Assembly (NCBI RefSeq): GCF_024519315.1
Contig: NZ_JANIIC010000067.1
Span: 1 to 56,157 of the forward strand
Direction: 5' to 3'
DNA length: 56,157 bases
Source of the DNA: Streptomyces malaysiensis subsp. samsunensis
GTDB lineage: Bacteria > Actinomycetota > Actinomycetes > Streptomycetales > Streptomycetaceae
Positions 35,192 through 43,503 of this stretch are shown here, in pieces. A model generated the notes under the pieces. The model saw only the letters and a list, made by a program, of their open reading frames with translations. It was not told where the DNA came from and made no database searches. The position numbers were made by a program, and so were the translations under genes. The first letter of the stretch is position 1. Each line of letters opens with the position of its first letter.

Positions 35192-35304
35192 ACTGTGGCG
35201 GACGGGTGATGCTCCCGATAATTCCGGATCCCGGTCTCGGATATCTCGTTGATGAGGTGTCTGCGGATCATTCGCGGAGAACCTGATATGGAGGCACCAG
35301 CATA
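35192..35304 (+). promoter_or_regulatory. promoter and conserved leader of secreted gene 3
   Basis: This block repeats the upstream region of secreted gene 1: ACTGTGGCGGACGGGTGATG at 35192-35211, then TTGATGAG, TGCG and ATTCGCGGAG before GGAGG. The distance from CGGACGGGTGA to the start codon is 106 bases here and 100 in gene 1. Confidence 0.5.
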
Positions 35305-35853
35305 ATGCAGATCGGCAAGAAGGTAGCTCTCATGGCCGCGGCGGCCGCGGGCACAATGGTCGTCGGCGGCGCCGGTAGCGCGAGCGCCAGCGGTCTCTTT
35401 CCGCACACCGGCGGGGCCGCTCAGCTCAACTCCTGCGACCTGGACCAGAGCGCCATCACCCAGGTCGGTGGAGCCGCCCCCACCAGGGACGTCACCACCG
35501 GCGCGGACTGCGTCAACTTCACCAACAGCGGTGCGGTCCTCCAGGCCAACGACTGCGACACGACCACCGGCGCCATCGCCCAGATGGGTGGAGCCTCCCC
35601 GTCGGGCGACATCAACGTCGGCTCCGACTGCACGAACATCGCCCTCGATGAGCCGGACCCGGTCGTCGTCGTGCACAAGGACCCGCCGAAGAAGCAGCAG
35701 AAGGCCAAGGAACAGCACAAGGCCAAGCAGCACTCGCACAAGGCCAAGCCGAAGGCCAAGGACCCGCACAAGGCCAAGCAGCACCACAAGGCCAAGGCGA
35801 AGCCGCACCACAAGGCCAAGGTCAAGGCCAAGAAGAAGGACTGCAAGCACTGA
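35305..35853 (+). CDS. secreted cysteine-repeat protein 3 with Lys/His tail
   Basis: 182 residues from ATG 35305; GGAGG lies 10 bases upstream. Signal peptide about 1-29 (ending ASAS). Two cysteine repeats match gene 1 closely (QVGGAAPTRDV, then GADCVNFTN). The last 60 residues are a highly basic tail of H-K-A-K and K-A-K units, ending with a fifth Cys three residues from the end. A polycationic tail on an exported protein could bind teichoic acids, peptidoglycan or DNA. The tail is the main difference from its paralogues. Function unknown. Confidence 0.78.
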   Translation: MQIGKKVALMAAAAAGTMVVGGAGSASASGLFPHTGGAAQLNSCDLDQSAITQVGGAAPTRDVTTGADCVNFTNSGAVLQANDCDTTTGAIAQMGGASPSGDINVGSDCTNIALDEPDPVVVVHKDPPKKQQKAKEQHKAKQHSHKAKPKAKDPHKAKQHHKAKAKPHHKAKVKAKKKDCKH

Positions 35854-35878
35854 CGGTCGACCTCGCGGTCGAGCATGC

Positions 35879-35911
35879 GGCGCCCCCGGAATCACGTTCT
35901 CCGGGGGCGCC
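35879..35911 (+). terminator. terminator of secreted gene 3
   Basis: Perfect 12-bp stem GGCGCCCCCGGA (35879-35890) with 35900-35911, 9-base loop, 25 bases after the stop codon. Confidence 0.75.
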
Positions 35912-35989
35912 CCGGCGTTCAGCCGGATCAGCCGGACCTGCCCGATGAACCGGACCTGCCCGATCAGCCCGATCGTTCAGCGGCGCGGT

Positions 35990-37084
35990 TCAGCATCCCG
36001 CGAGGGCTGGCACGCACTGGTTCGGGTTGTTCCCGGAAACCGTGGTCGCGGTGAGCGAGATCGAGCCGCCGTCGGTGAAGATCCCGCCGCCCTGACCGCC
36101 ATTGGCCGTATTGCCGGTGACGGTGTCACCGATCATTTGTGTGGTGCCCGCGTGCTGGAACACACCACCGCCGTTCAGCGTGGCGGTATTCCCCGACACG
36201 GTGGTGGACTGCACCCGCAGTGTGCTGCCCATATTGGCGATACCGCCACCGAAACTCCCCGCGGTGTTCTCGCCCACCCGGCTGCCGTTGATCGTGAAAT
36301 CTCCGATCGCGGTGGCGATGCCGCCGCCCTCGAAGTTGTTGGTCCTGTTCCGCAATACCGAGACGGCGCTCAGCAGCGTCGTTCCGAAGTTGCTGACGCC
36401 GCCGCCCGAGCTGTCCGCGGTGTTGTCGGAAATATTGCCGCCCGAGGCACTGAGGGTGGCCGACGTATCGATGTGAATGCCGCCGCCGTCGCCCGCGGAA
36501 TTGTGCGTCACATCCGTGCCGGCAAGCACCGCCGAGCCGCCTGAGGCGACCTCGATGCCACCGCCGACGTTGCTCGCGGTGTTGCCCGTGACCGTGGACT
36601 GGATCAGCCTCAGGCTGCCCCGGTCGAGGATGCCGCCGCCGTCGGTGCCGGACCCCGAGGTCGCCCGGCCGCCTGAGAAGGTCACGCCGTTGAGGGTGAG
36701 GCTTCCGCCGGGCGCGACCTCCGCGATCCGGAAGTCCGCCGCGGACGCACTGCGCCTGATGGTCGCTTGGGTCCCGGTGATATTCACGTCACGGGTGATG
36801 AGCGGCAGTCCGTCGGCGCCGTTGGGACCGGTGAACGCCGCGGCGCCCAGCGTGTACACACACCCCGTGGTCAGGGCGACGGACCCGCCCGTGGGTGAGC
36901 TGTTGGCCTCACTCACCGCGGCGATCAGCGCCGCTGTGTCCCCACAGGGCACCGGGGCCGCCTTCTCGCCTTTCCCTCCGGCGCCCCCTTTTCCTTCGGC
37001 GGACGCCGGAGCGGAGACCGCCCATGCCGATACCGCCAGCGCCATGACGGGGATCAACCCCCGGATCGTTGTAGCGAGTCGCAC
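35990..37084 (-). CDS. secreted right-handed beta-helix protein
   Basis: 364 residues from GTG 37084, AAGGAG 7 bases upstream. Signal peptide about 1-29 (APASA-E). From about residue 100 to 350 there are roughly ten turns with repeated T-V-(S/T)-G-N-T-A, GGGI and GGGVSN motifs, the pattern of Pmp/pectate-lyase-like parallel beta-helices. No lyase active site was recognised, so a structural or adhesive surface role is possible. Two Cys sit near the C-terminus (NQCVPALAGC). It converges on the secreted cysteine-repeat genes. Confidence 0.85.
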   Translation of the reverse strand: MRLATTIRGLIPVMALAVSAWAVSAPASAEGKGGAGGKGEKAAPVPCGDTAALIAAVSEANSSPTGGSVALTTGCVYTLGAAAFTGPNGADGLPLITRDVNITGTQATIRRSASAADFRIAEVAPGGSLTLNGVTFSGGRATSGSGTDGGGILDRGSLRLIQSTVTGNTASNVGGGIEVASGGSAVLAGTDVTHNSAGDGGGIHIDTSATLSASGGNISDNTADSSGGGVSNFGTTLLSAVSVLRNRTNNFEGGGIATAIGDFTINGSRVGENTAGSFGGGIANMGSTLRVQSTTVSGNTATLNGGGVFQHAGTTQMIGDTVTGNTANGGQGGGIFTDGGSISLTATTVSGNNPNQCVPALAGC

Positions 37085-37269
37085 GAGGAGTCTCCTTACG
37101 CGTTTCCGAGCAGCGGGTCAGACGCAGCAGGTTCAGACTCTGCGGTCGAGTACCGTTCGGCATCCGCTCAAGCGCCGGTCGAGTGAGACTCGATCTTCTG
37201 TACGACGGGGGTGTGAAGACCCCGGTCCGGGGGCGCGGAAGGCGGTGCGGCGGGCCCCTCAGAAACGAG

Positions 37270-37303
37270 GAAACCGCAGGTCACCGATGGTGCCTGCGGT
37301 TTC
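37270..37303 (-). terminator. terminator of tRNA-Lys
   Basis: GAAACCGCAGG (37270-37280) and its exact complement (37293-37303) form an 11-bp stem that begins 6 bases past the tRNA 3' end. Confidence 0.8.
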
Positions 37304-37308
37304 CGTTG

Positions 37309-37381
37309 TGGGTCATCAGGGGCTCGAACCCTGAACCAATGGATTAAAAGTCCACTGCTCTGCCAATTGAGCTAATGACCC
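37309..37381 (-). tRNA. tRNA-Lys (anticodon UUU)
   Basis: 73 nt. The acceptor GGGTCAT pairs with ATGACCC. The anticodon loop CTTTTAA gives UUU. The T-arm has GGTTCGAGCCC. CCA is not encoded. Confidence 0.97.
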
Positions 37382-37491
37382 GCACCCCCGCAGCATAGCT
37401 CGGCCAGGGGCCAACACCCGAGCCAATACCCTCCGGGAGCGAAAGGCCGTGCAACAACGCGGTGTTGCACGGCCCTCGTCACACGGCCCGA

Positions 37492-39882
37492 TCAGCCGTT
37501 GCGCTTCCAGCGCGGCTTGTCGGCGCGGCGGTCGAAGGACCGGTCGTGCGAGCCGTGGGAGCGCTCGTACGGACGGCCGCCGGTGGCGCCGCCCCGGTGG
37601 TCGTCACGGCGGGCGGGACGGTCGTCGCGACGGTCCCGGTTGACCGGGCGGTCCCCGCCACGGTGGTTGTGGTCGCGGCGCTCGAAGGAACGGCCGCCAC
37701 GGTCGTTGTCCCGGCGGTCACGGTTGAAGCCACGGTCGTCACGGCGCTCGTACGGACGGCCGCCACGGTCGTCCCGCCGGCCGAAGCCACCACGGTCGTC
37801 CTTGCGGTCGCGGTTGAACGGGCGGTCGTCGCGGCGGTCGTCACGGCGGTCCCGGTTGAAGCCGCGGTCGCGGTCACCGTCCCGGCGGTCGCGGTTGAAG
37901 CCACGGTCGTCGCGGCGGTCATCGCGCCGGTCGCGGTTGAAGCCGCGGTCGCGGTCACCGTCCCGGCGGTCGAAGGACCGGCCACCCCGGTCGTTGTCCC
38001 GACGGTCACGGTTGAACGGGCGGTCGTCACGGCGGTCGTCACGGCGGTCCCGGTTGAAACCGCGGTCGTCGCGACGCTCGTACGGACGGCCGCCACGGTC
38101 GTTGTCCCGGCGGTCGTACGAGGAGCGGCGCGGCCCCTCGTCGTTCAGCGCGCCCTCGGCGGCCTCCGCGGCCTTCACCGCGGGCACGGTCTCGGGCTCC
38201 GCCGTGCGCTGCGCCGGCAGCGTCACACCGGCGGCGGCCTCGGCCACCGCCTCGGTCCCGGCCGCGGCAGCGGGCTCCGCCGGAGCCACGGTCTCGCCGC
38301 GCTCGCGCGCCGCCCGCGCGGTCAGCCGGTCGGCCTCCTCGCGGAGCTCGACCGCGCGCCGCTGCGCCCGCTCCAGCTGCCGGGTGAGCTCCTGCGCCTC
38401 GCGCTCGGCCTGCTTGGCGGCGTTCGAGGCCGCCTCCGCCTGCACCTCGGTGAGCGAACGCGCGCCCGTGATCTGGGCCACGTCCTCGTCGAAGGCTCCG
38501 CCGCCACCGACGATGTGGCGGGAGGCGTCGACGCCCGCGTCCTCCATCAGCCGGAAGATCTGGCGGCGCTGGTGCGGCAGGGCCAGCGAGACGACGGTGC
38601 CGCTCTGGCCCGCCCGCGCCGTACGGCCGGAGCGGTGCAGATAGTCCTTGTGGTCGCCGGCCGGGTCCACGTTCAGCACCAGGTCGATGCCGTCGACGTG
38701 GATACCGCGGGCGGCGACGTCCGTGGCGACGAGCACATTGACGTACCCGTCCTTGAAGTCGGCCAGGGTGCGGGTGCGGGCGCCCTGCGTCATGCCGCCG
38801 TGCAGCGCGTCGGCGCGTACGCCCGCGTCGCACAGCTGCTCGGCGACGCGGTCGGCGCCCAGCTGGGTCCGTACGAAGATGATGGTGCGGCCCTTGCGCG
38901 CCGCGATGGCGGCGGTGACCGGCGCCTTGTCCTTCGGCTTCACGACGAGCACATGGTGGGTCATGGTCGAGACGGCGCCCGCGGACGGGTCCACCTCGTG
39001 GGTGACCGGCTTGACCAGATACCGCTTGACCAGGGTGTCGATCTCGTTCTCGAGCGTCGCGGAGAACAGCAGCCGCTGCCCGCCCTGCGGCACCAGGTCG
39101 AGAATCTCGGTGACCTCGGGCAGGAAGCCCATGTCGGCCATCTGGTCGGCCTCGTCGAGGACCGCGATCTGCACCTTGTCCAGGGACGCGGCACCGCGCT
39201 CGATGATGTCGCGCAGCCGGCCCGGAGTGGCGACGAGGATGTCGACACCGCGCTCCAGCGCGTAGATCTGATTACCCATCGAGGTGCCGCCGCAGACGAC
39301 CTTGAGCTTGAGGCCGAGGACATCGCCGTACGGCTGGAGCGCGTCGCTCACCTGCATCGCGAGCTCGCGGGTCGGGGTGAGGATCAGCCCGCGGGGGCGC
39401 TTCTTCTCGGTGTGGCCGTCGGCCAGCGTGGTCAGCAGCGGAAGGCCGAACGAGAGGGTCTTGCCGGAGCCGGTGCGGCCACGGCCGAGGATGTCGCGCC
39501 CGGCGAGGGCGTCGGGGATGGTCGCGGCCTGGATCGGGAACGGCGTGGTGACGCCGTTCTGCGCCAGCTTGCGGACGATCTGCTCGGGGAGGCCGAGGTC
39601 GGCGAATGTGATGTCGGGCGCCTTAGGGGTCTCGGGGGTTTCCGTGGCGGCCTGCTCGGATGACGGCGCGGCCTGCGCAGGCTGCTCGGCCTGCTCGTTC
39701 TGCTCGGGCTGCGTGGCCTGCTGATGCTGCTCGGCCTGCGCGGTCTGCTCGGCCTGCTCGGGCTGTGCGGCCTGCTCGTCGCGCTCGCCCGGCTCGGCCG
39801 GGGCGGCGGTGGCGGCCGGGGCAGTCGGCTCGCTCGGCTCGTCGAGGGCGGGCATGACGGCGTGGTCAGTGGAAACGGACAT
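37492..39882 (-). CDS. DEAD-box RNA helicase with Arg/Asp-rich tail
   Basis: 796 residues. An acidic Gln/Glu/Ala-rich head (1-85) precedes the Q motif (FADLGLPEQ, near 94). The helicase core has RTGSGKT, VLDEADQMADMG, SATLENEID and HRSGRTARAGQSG (about 95-455). A coiled-coil linker leads to a tail of about 200 residues of repeated R-R-D-D-R, G-F-N-R-D and GG-R-(P/S)-(Y/F)-E-R units. Such tails bind RNA and promote condensates in other helicases. DEAD-box proteins unwind RNA in ribosome assembly or cold adaptation. ATG 39882 has GGAAGG only 17 bases away, so an internal ATG at codon 10 is possible. Confidence 0.92.
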   Translation of the reverse strand: MSVSTDHAVMPALDEPSEPTAPAATAAPAEPGERDEQAAQPEQAEQTAQAEQHQQATQPEQNEQAEQPAQAAPSSEQAATETPETPKAPDITFADLGLPEQIVRKLAQNGVTTPFPIQAATIPDALAGRDILGRGRTGSGKTLSFGLPLLTTLADGHTEKKRPRGLILTPTRELAMQVSDALQPYGDVLGLKLKVVCGGTSMGNQIYALERGVDILVATPGRLRDIIERGAASLDKVQIAVLDEADQMADMGFLPEVTEILDLVPQGGQRLLFSATLENEIDTLVKRYLVKPVTHEVDPSAGAVSTMTHHVLVVKPKDKAPVTAAIAARKGRTIIFVRTQLGADRVAEQLCDAGVRADALHGGMTQGARTRTLADFKDGYVNVLVATDVAARGIHVDGIDLVLNVDPAGDHKDYLHRSGRTARAGQSGTVVSLALPHQRRQIFRLMEDAGVDASRHIVGGGGAFDEDVAQITGARSLTEVQAEAASNAAKQAEREAQELTRQLERAQRRAVELREEADRLTARAARERGETVAPAEPAAAAGTEAVAEAAAGVTLPAQRTAEPETVPAVKAAEAAEGALNDEGPRRSSYDRRDNDRGGRPYERRDDRGFNRDRRDDRRDDRPFNRDRRDNDRGGRSFDRRDGDRDRGFNRDRRDDRRDDRGFNRDRRDGDRDRGFNRDRRDDRRDDRPFNRDRKDDRGGFGRRDDRGGRPYERRDDRGFNRDRRDNDRGGRSFERRDHNHRGGDRPVNRDRRDDRPARRDDHRGGATGGRPYERSHGSHDRSFDRRADKPRWKRNG

Positions 39883-40186
39883 GCGAAATGCGAAACCTTC
39901 CGGAGTCTCGGCACGCGCCCAAACTCCGTGTGGTGTCGCAATCGACCGCCTCTATGCGGTCAGCCACGGGATGGCAAGGAACGCGCCTCGCGGCGCACTT
40001 CTACGAGGCGCCGGGCAAATGGGATCAAACGATCTACCACCATACGCACCCTCACCCCTCAAGAGCAAATTCACTCCGTCCGCGCTGGACGGCGGCACTA
40101 GGGCCTTGGGCCCCGTCCGCTGGACCCGCCGGGTTCCGCGGGCCCTATGGGCCTCCTGAACCGTATGGGCCGTATGGGTACGGGGC
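39883..40186. other. intergenic leader region of the helicase gene
   Basis: 304 bases without a supported gene. The helicase promoter and 5' untranslated region should lie here. Less G/C-rich patches occur at 40020-40080, and a short CCGTATGGG repeat lies near 40160-40180. Confidence 0.4.
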
Positions 40187-40801
40187 CTAGCCCGCCGGCT
40201 GGTCCGACGGGGAGGCGGGCGCGCTCGGGGGCGGGGCGTCGGTCGGCTTCGGGTCCGGCGCGCTCGGCGGCGGGCTCGACGGCCGGGGCACGGGTGGCGG
40301 GTCGGACGGGGCGTCGCCGCCCGATTGCGGCGGGGCGGAGGGGTCCGGGCGATGGTGCGGGTCCCCGTGCTTACCGGGCGGGTCCGAGGGCTCGGCCTCG
40401 GGGTCGGTCGCGGAGGCCGAGGCCGACCGCTCCTCGCCGTCCCCCTTCTTCCCCTTCTTCCCCTTCTCGCCCTTCTTCTCCTTCCCGTCCTTCTCGTCCC
40501 GGTCGGAGTCCGTGTACGCACGCCCCCGGCCGTCCGACCGCACCACGGCGCCGTCCGCGTCCGCCGCCCCGCCCTTCTGGTGGGAGCCGCGGTGTTTGTC
40601 CGGCCGTTCGGGGTCGTCGGAGATGCTCATGCAGCCGCCCAGCGCCATCGCGGCGGCCACCAGCGCCGCGACCGCCACGCCTCGCGCCGCGGCACGGGGC
40701 ACACGCCGGGAGATCCGGGAGATCCGAGAGGAAAGGGGGGAACGGGAGGAACGGGCGGCGGTGCGAGAAGCGGGGGATCCGGGCACGGGGGATCCGGGCA
40801 T
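40187..40801 (-). CDS. low-complexity lipoprotein
   Basis: 204 residues from ATG 40801 with GGAGGTG 8-9 bases upstream; upstream in-frame starts are weaker. A basic N-terminus (SRISRISRR) and an Ala-rich membrane segment end in lipobox LGGC (about residue 57). The rest is disordered: a Lys/Gly/Glu block (KKGEKGKKGKKG) and a Pro/Ser/Asp-rich tail. It is likely a cell-surface lipoprotein spanning the wall. The sequence is too simple for a functional call. Confidence 0.6.
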   Translation of the reverse strand: MPGSPVPGSPASRTAARSSRSPLSSRISRISRRVPRAAARGVAVAALVAAAMALGGCMSISDDPERPDKHRGSHQKGGAADADGAVVRSDGRGRAYTDSDRDEKDGKEKKGEKGKKGKKGDGEERSASASATDPEAEPSDPPGKHGDPHHRPDPSAPPQSGGDAPSDPPPVPRPSSPPPSAPDPKPTDAPPPSAPASPSDQPAG

Positions 40802-41065
40802 GCGCGGGACACCTCCAGACAGCGGGGATGTGACGCCCTGCCCAACTGGCACCGCCCCGCCCAGGACACGCCTATGGCACGGACCCGGCCCCTCGCGTAG
40901 ACCGCGCATCCGGCGTCGGTCGTAGACGGGACGGCCGGAGGGCGGTGTCGGCGGCGGCCGAAGGCCGGGTATCAGCAGCGCGCCGGAGTCGGCCGCAACC
41001 CCCGATCAACACCGATCAGCGCCCCGGCCCAGCACCCCGTCCAGCGCCCCAACCCAACGCCCTGA

Positions 41066-41416
41066 TCAGCCGTAGCCGAGCGCGTGCAGCCGGGCGTCGT
41101 CGATCCCGAAGTGGTGCGCGATCTCATGGACCACCGTCACCTCGGTCTCCTGGACGACGTCCTCCCGCGTCTCGCTCATCCGCAGCGTCGGACCCCGGTA
41201 GACCGTGATCCGGTCCGGCAGGACGCCCGCGTACCACTCACCCCGGTCGGTGAGCGGCGTCCCCTCGTACAGCCCGAGCAGCTCGGGATCGTCCGCCGGC
41301 GGCTCGTCCTCCACGAACACGGCGACGTTGTCCATGAGCCGTGTCAGCTCCGGCGGGATCCGGTCCAGCGCCTCGGCGACCAGTTCCTCGAACTCCTCGC
41401 GCGTCATCTCCAGCAC
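41066..41416 (-). CDS. minimal zincin metallopeptidase-family protein
   Basis: 116 residues from GTG 41416, reading M-L-E-M-T-R-E-E-F; an ATG at 41407 is the alternative. It ends with the HExxH zinc motif in VVHEIAHHFGIDDARLHALG, preceded by ITVYRGPTLR, the layout of the small 'metallopeptidase family' (PF06262-like) of about 115 residues. Whether it is an active peptidase is unknown. It is divergent from the metallophosphoesterase across about 185 bases of CA-rich DNA. Confidence 0.88.
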   Translation of the reverse strand: MLEMTREEFEELVAEALDRIPPELTRLMDNVAVFVEDEPPADDPELLGLYEGTPLTDRGEWYAGVLPDRITVYRGPTLRMSETREDVVQETEVTVVHEIAHHFGIDDARLHALGYG

Positions 41417-41600
41417 GAGGCCATTGTCAGGCAGCCGGGCCCGGAAAGGAGCGGTCCGCGCCAACGTATCCGCGCCAAACGCCGACAAGGCACCAGACCG
41501 GGCACCAGACGCACCACAGCCCAGCACGGCCAACCCCACCCCCGACCCCACCCCACCTGGCCCAGACATACGCCCCCGCGCGGACGGGCATACGCGACCA

Positions 41601-43202
41601 ATGGCCCGCGAACCGCTCCGGCTGCTCCGTGCCACCGCTCAGCGCGCACGTACCGCGGTCGTCTCCCCCCTTCGCCGCATCCAACGCTTCCGCCGCCCCT
41701 CGCGGAAGCCCTCTCCCCGCCCCTCCCCCAAACCGCCGGCGTTCGATCCCACGGCGCTCGATCCCGCCACGCGCGCCCGTCCCCTCGTCCGCGCCTCCGA
41801 GCTGGCCGCCGTGACCGTCCTCGGTGCCTGGATCGGACTGCTGGTGGTCGGCAGCGTCCATATCTCCGTAGGTCCCATGGACACCCGGATGGCACTGCGG
41901 CCCTCCCTCACCGGCGGCACCAAGATCAACGTGGCGCCGCTGGGCGCGCTCGAGCTGAACAGCCACCACGCCCCGCTCCGCCTGGACGTGGATGTGGACC
42001 GGCTCGACCCCATACGGTCCCAGGCCCTCGTCGACCATCCCGAGCGGCTCTCCGGGCTCCAGGAGGAGGTCGCGAGCGATGTCACCCGCGGCACCCTCGG
42101 CCTCGCGGTCCGCTCCTGCGTCGCCGTCGTCTTCGGCGCCACCGCGCTGGGCCTGGCGGTCTACCGCCGCCCGCGCCGGGCGCTGACCGCCGGGGGGCTC
42201 GCGCTCACGCTGCTGGCCGCCTCCGGGAGCGCCGTCTACGCGACCTGGAACCCGAAGTCCGTCCTGGAGCCGCGCTACTCCGGGCTGCTCTCCAGCGCCC
42301 CCTCGGTGGTCGGCAACGCGCGCAGCATCGTGACCGACTTCGACGTCTATCAGCGGGAGTTGGCCCGGCTGGTGACCAATGTCACCCAGCTCTACGAGGC
42401 GACCTCGACGCTCCCCGCGTACCAGCCCGATCCGACCACCATGCGGGTGCTGCACATCTCGGACGTCCATCTCAATCCGGCCGCATGGCACATCGTGGAG
42501 TCGCTGGTACGGCAGTACAAGGTCAACGTGATCATCGACACGGGCGACACGATGGACCACGGCACCTCCGCCGAGAACGGCTTCCTCGACCCCATCTCCG
42601 ACCTCGGCGCCCCCTATGTCTGGGTGCGCGGCAACCACGACTCGGCCTCGACCCAGCGCTACCTCGCCAAACGCAAGGGGGCGCATGTGGTGGACAACGG
42701 CGAGGTGATCAATGTCGCCGGGCTGCGGATCGCGGGCATCGGCGATCCGCAGTTCACCCCCGACCGCTCCGCCGCGGCCGCCGGTGACGCGGCCGAGCAC
42801 AGCGCCGGACGGCTGCTGGCCGAGGCGATCCGGGACGGCGAGGCCGCCGGCACCCCGGTCGACATCGCCCTCGCCCACAACCCGATCGCCGCCCGGGAGA
42901 CCGACGGCACCGTGCCGCTCGCCCTCACCGGCCATGTCCACCACCGCCGTACGGAGGTGCTCCCCGGCGGCACCCGGCTGATGACGGAGGGGTCGACGGG
43001 CGGCAGCGGACTGCGCGCGGTGGACGACGGCACACCGGACACGGTGCAGGCGTCGATCCTCTACCTGGACCGGGACACGCGACGGCTCCAGGCGTGGGAC
43101 GAGATCGATCTGGGCGGTCTGGGCCTGGCGAAGGCCGAGGTCAGCCGTCATCTGCCGGCCGAGAACCGCCCGGGGGCGACGCCGACACCCACCACTCCGT
43201 AA
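41601..43202 (+). CDS. membrane metallophosphoesterase
   Basis: 533 residues from ATG 41601. A basic head is followed by membrane segments near 75-97, 175-192 and 200-215. The calcineurin-like domain (about 285-490) has all metal motifs: ISDVHLN, DTGDTMDHG, GNHDS and GHVHHR. The active site should face outside. Substrates may be phospholipid head groups or nucleotides; none can be named. Intact and of usual length for the Streptomyces family. tRNA-Glu follows 81 bases downstream. Confidence 0.9.
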   Translation: MAREPLRLLRATAQRARTAVVSPLRRIQRFRRPSRKPSPRPSPKPPAFDPTALDPATRARPLVRASELAAVTVLGAWIGLLVVGSVHISVGPMDTRMALRPSLTGGTKINVAPLGALELNSHHAPLRLDVDVDRLDPIRSQALVDHPERLSGLQEEVASDVTRGTLGLAVRSCVAVVFGATALGLAVYRRPRRALTAGGLALTLLAASGSAVYATWNPKSVLEPRYSGLLSSAPSVVGNARSIVTDFDVYQRELARLVTNVTQLYEATSTLPAYQPDPTTMRVLHISDVHLNPAAWHIVESLVRQYKVNVIIDTGDTMDHGTSAENGFLDPISDLGAPYVWVRGNHDSASTQRYLAKRKGAHVVDNGEVINVAGLRIAGIGDPQFTPDRSAAAAGDAAEHSAGRLLAEAIRDGEAAGTPVDIALAHNPIAARETDGTVPLALTGHVHHRRTEVLPGGTRLMTEGSTGGSGLRAVDDGTPDTVQASILYLDRDTRRLQAWDEIDLGGLGLAKAEVSRHLPAENRPGATPTPTTP

Positions 43203-43283
43203 ACCGTTTTGGCGAACGTCACCGGCATCCCATATGCTTCTCGCGTCCCCGAAAGCGCCGCAAGGCGCCCAGGTGGGCCATCG

Positions 43284-43359
43284 GCCCTCATCGTCTAGTG
43301 GCCCAGGACGCCGCCCTTTCAAGGCGGTAGCACGGGTTCGAATCCCGTTGGGGGCACCA
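43284..43359 (+). tRNA. tRNA-Glu (anticodon UUC)
   Basis: 76 nt including encoded CCA. Acceptor GCCCTCA pairs with TGGGGGC (one G-U). Anticodon loop CTTTCAA. T-arm GGGTTCGAATCCC. Confidence 0.96.
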
Positions 43360-43367
43360 CCTTTTCA

Positions 43368-43407
43368 GTCACCGCAGGTCAAAACGCACCTGCCGGTGAC
43401 TTTTTTT
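43368..43407 (+). terminator. intrinsic terminator of tRNA-Glu
   Basis: GTCACCGCAGGT pairs with ACCTGCCGGTGAC (one bulged C), followed by seven T. It starts 9 bases after the encoded CCA. Confidence 0.9.
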
Positions 43408-43503
43408 GCGCGCACAACCTCCTCGCATCTGCGGAATGACTCCCTCCTCGGCGCGGTTGTAGATGAACGGCAGACCCGCCGCAGCCCACACGAGGGAGCG
43501 CAG

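Noticed and set aside
35214..35221. WhiG-type -10 box (CCCGATAA) before secreted gene 3
   Set aside because: No TAAA -35 element at the required 15-base distance, and the motif is not conserved before gene 1.
37462..39663. Long open frame antisense to the DEAD-box helicase gene
   Set aside because: It arises from high G/C and the Arg/Asp repeat; the product is Val/Ala repeat-like, and the helicase on the other strand has all family motifs.
41205..41600. Upstream extension of the metallophosphoesterase frame
   Set aside because: It is antisense to the zincin gene and lacks membrane or domain features; ATG 41601 fits the family length.
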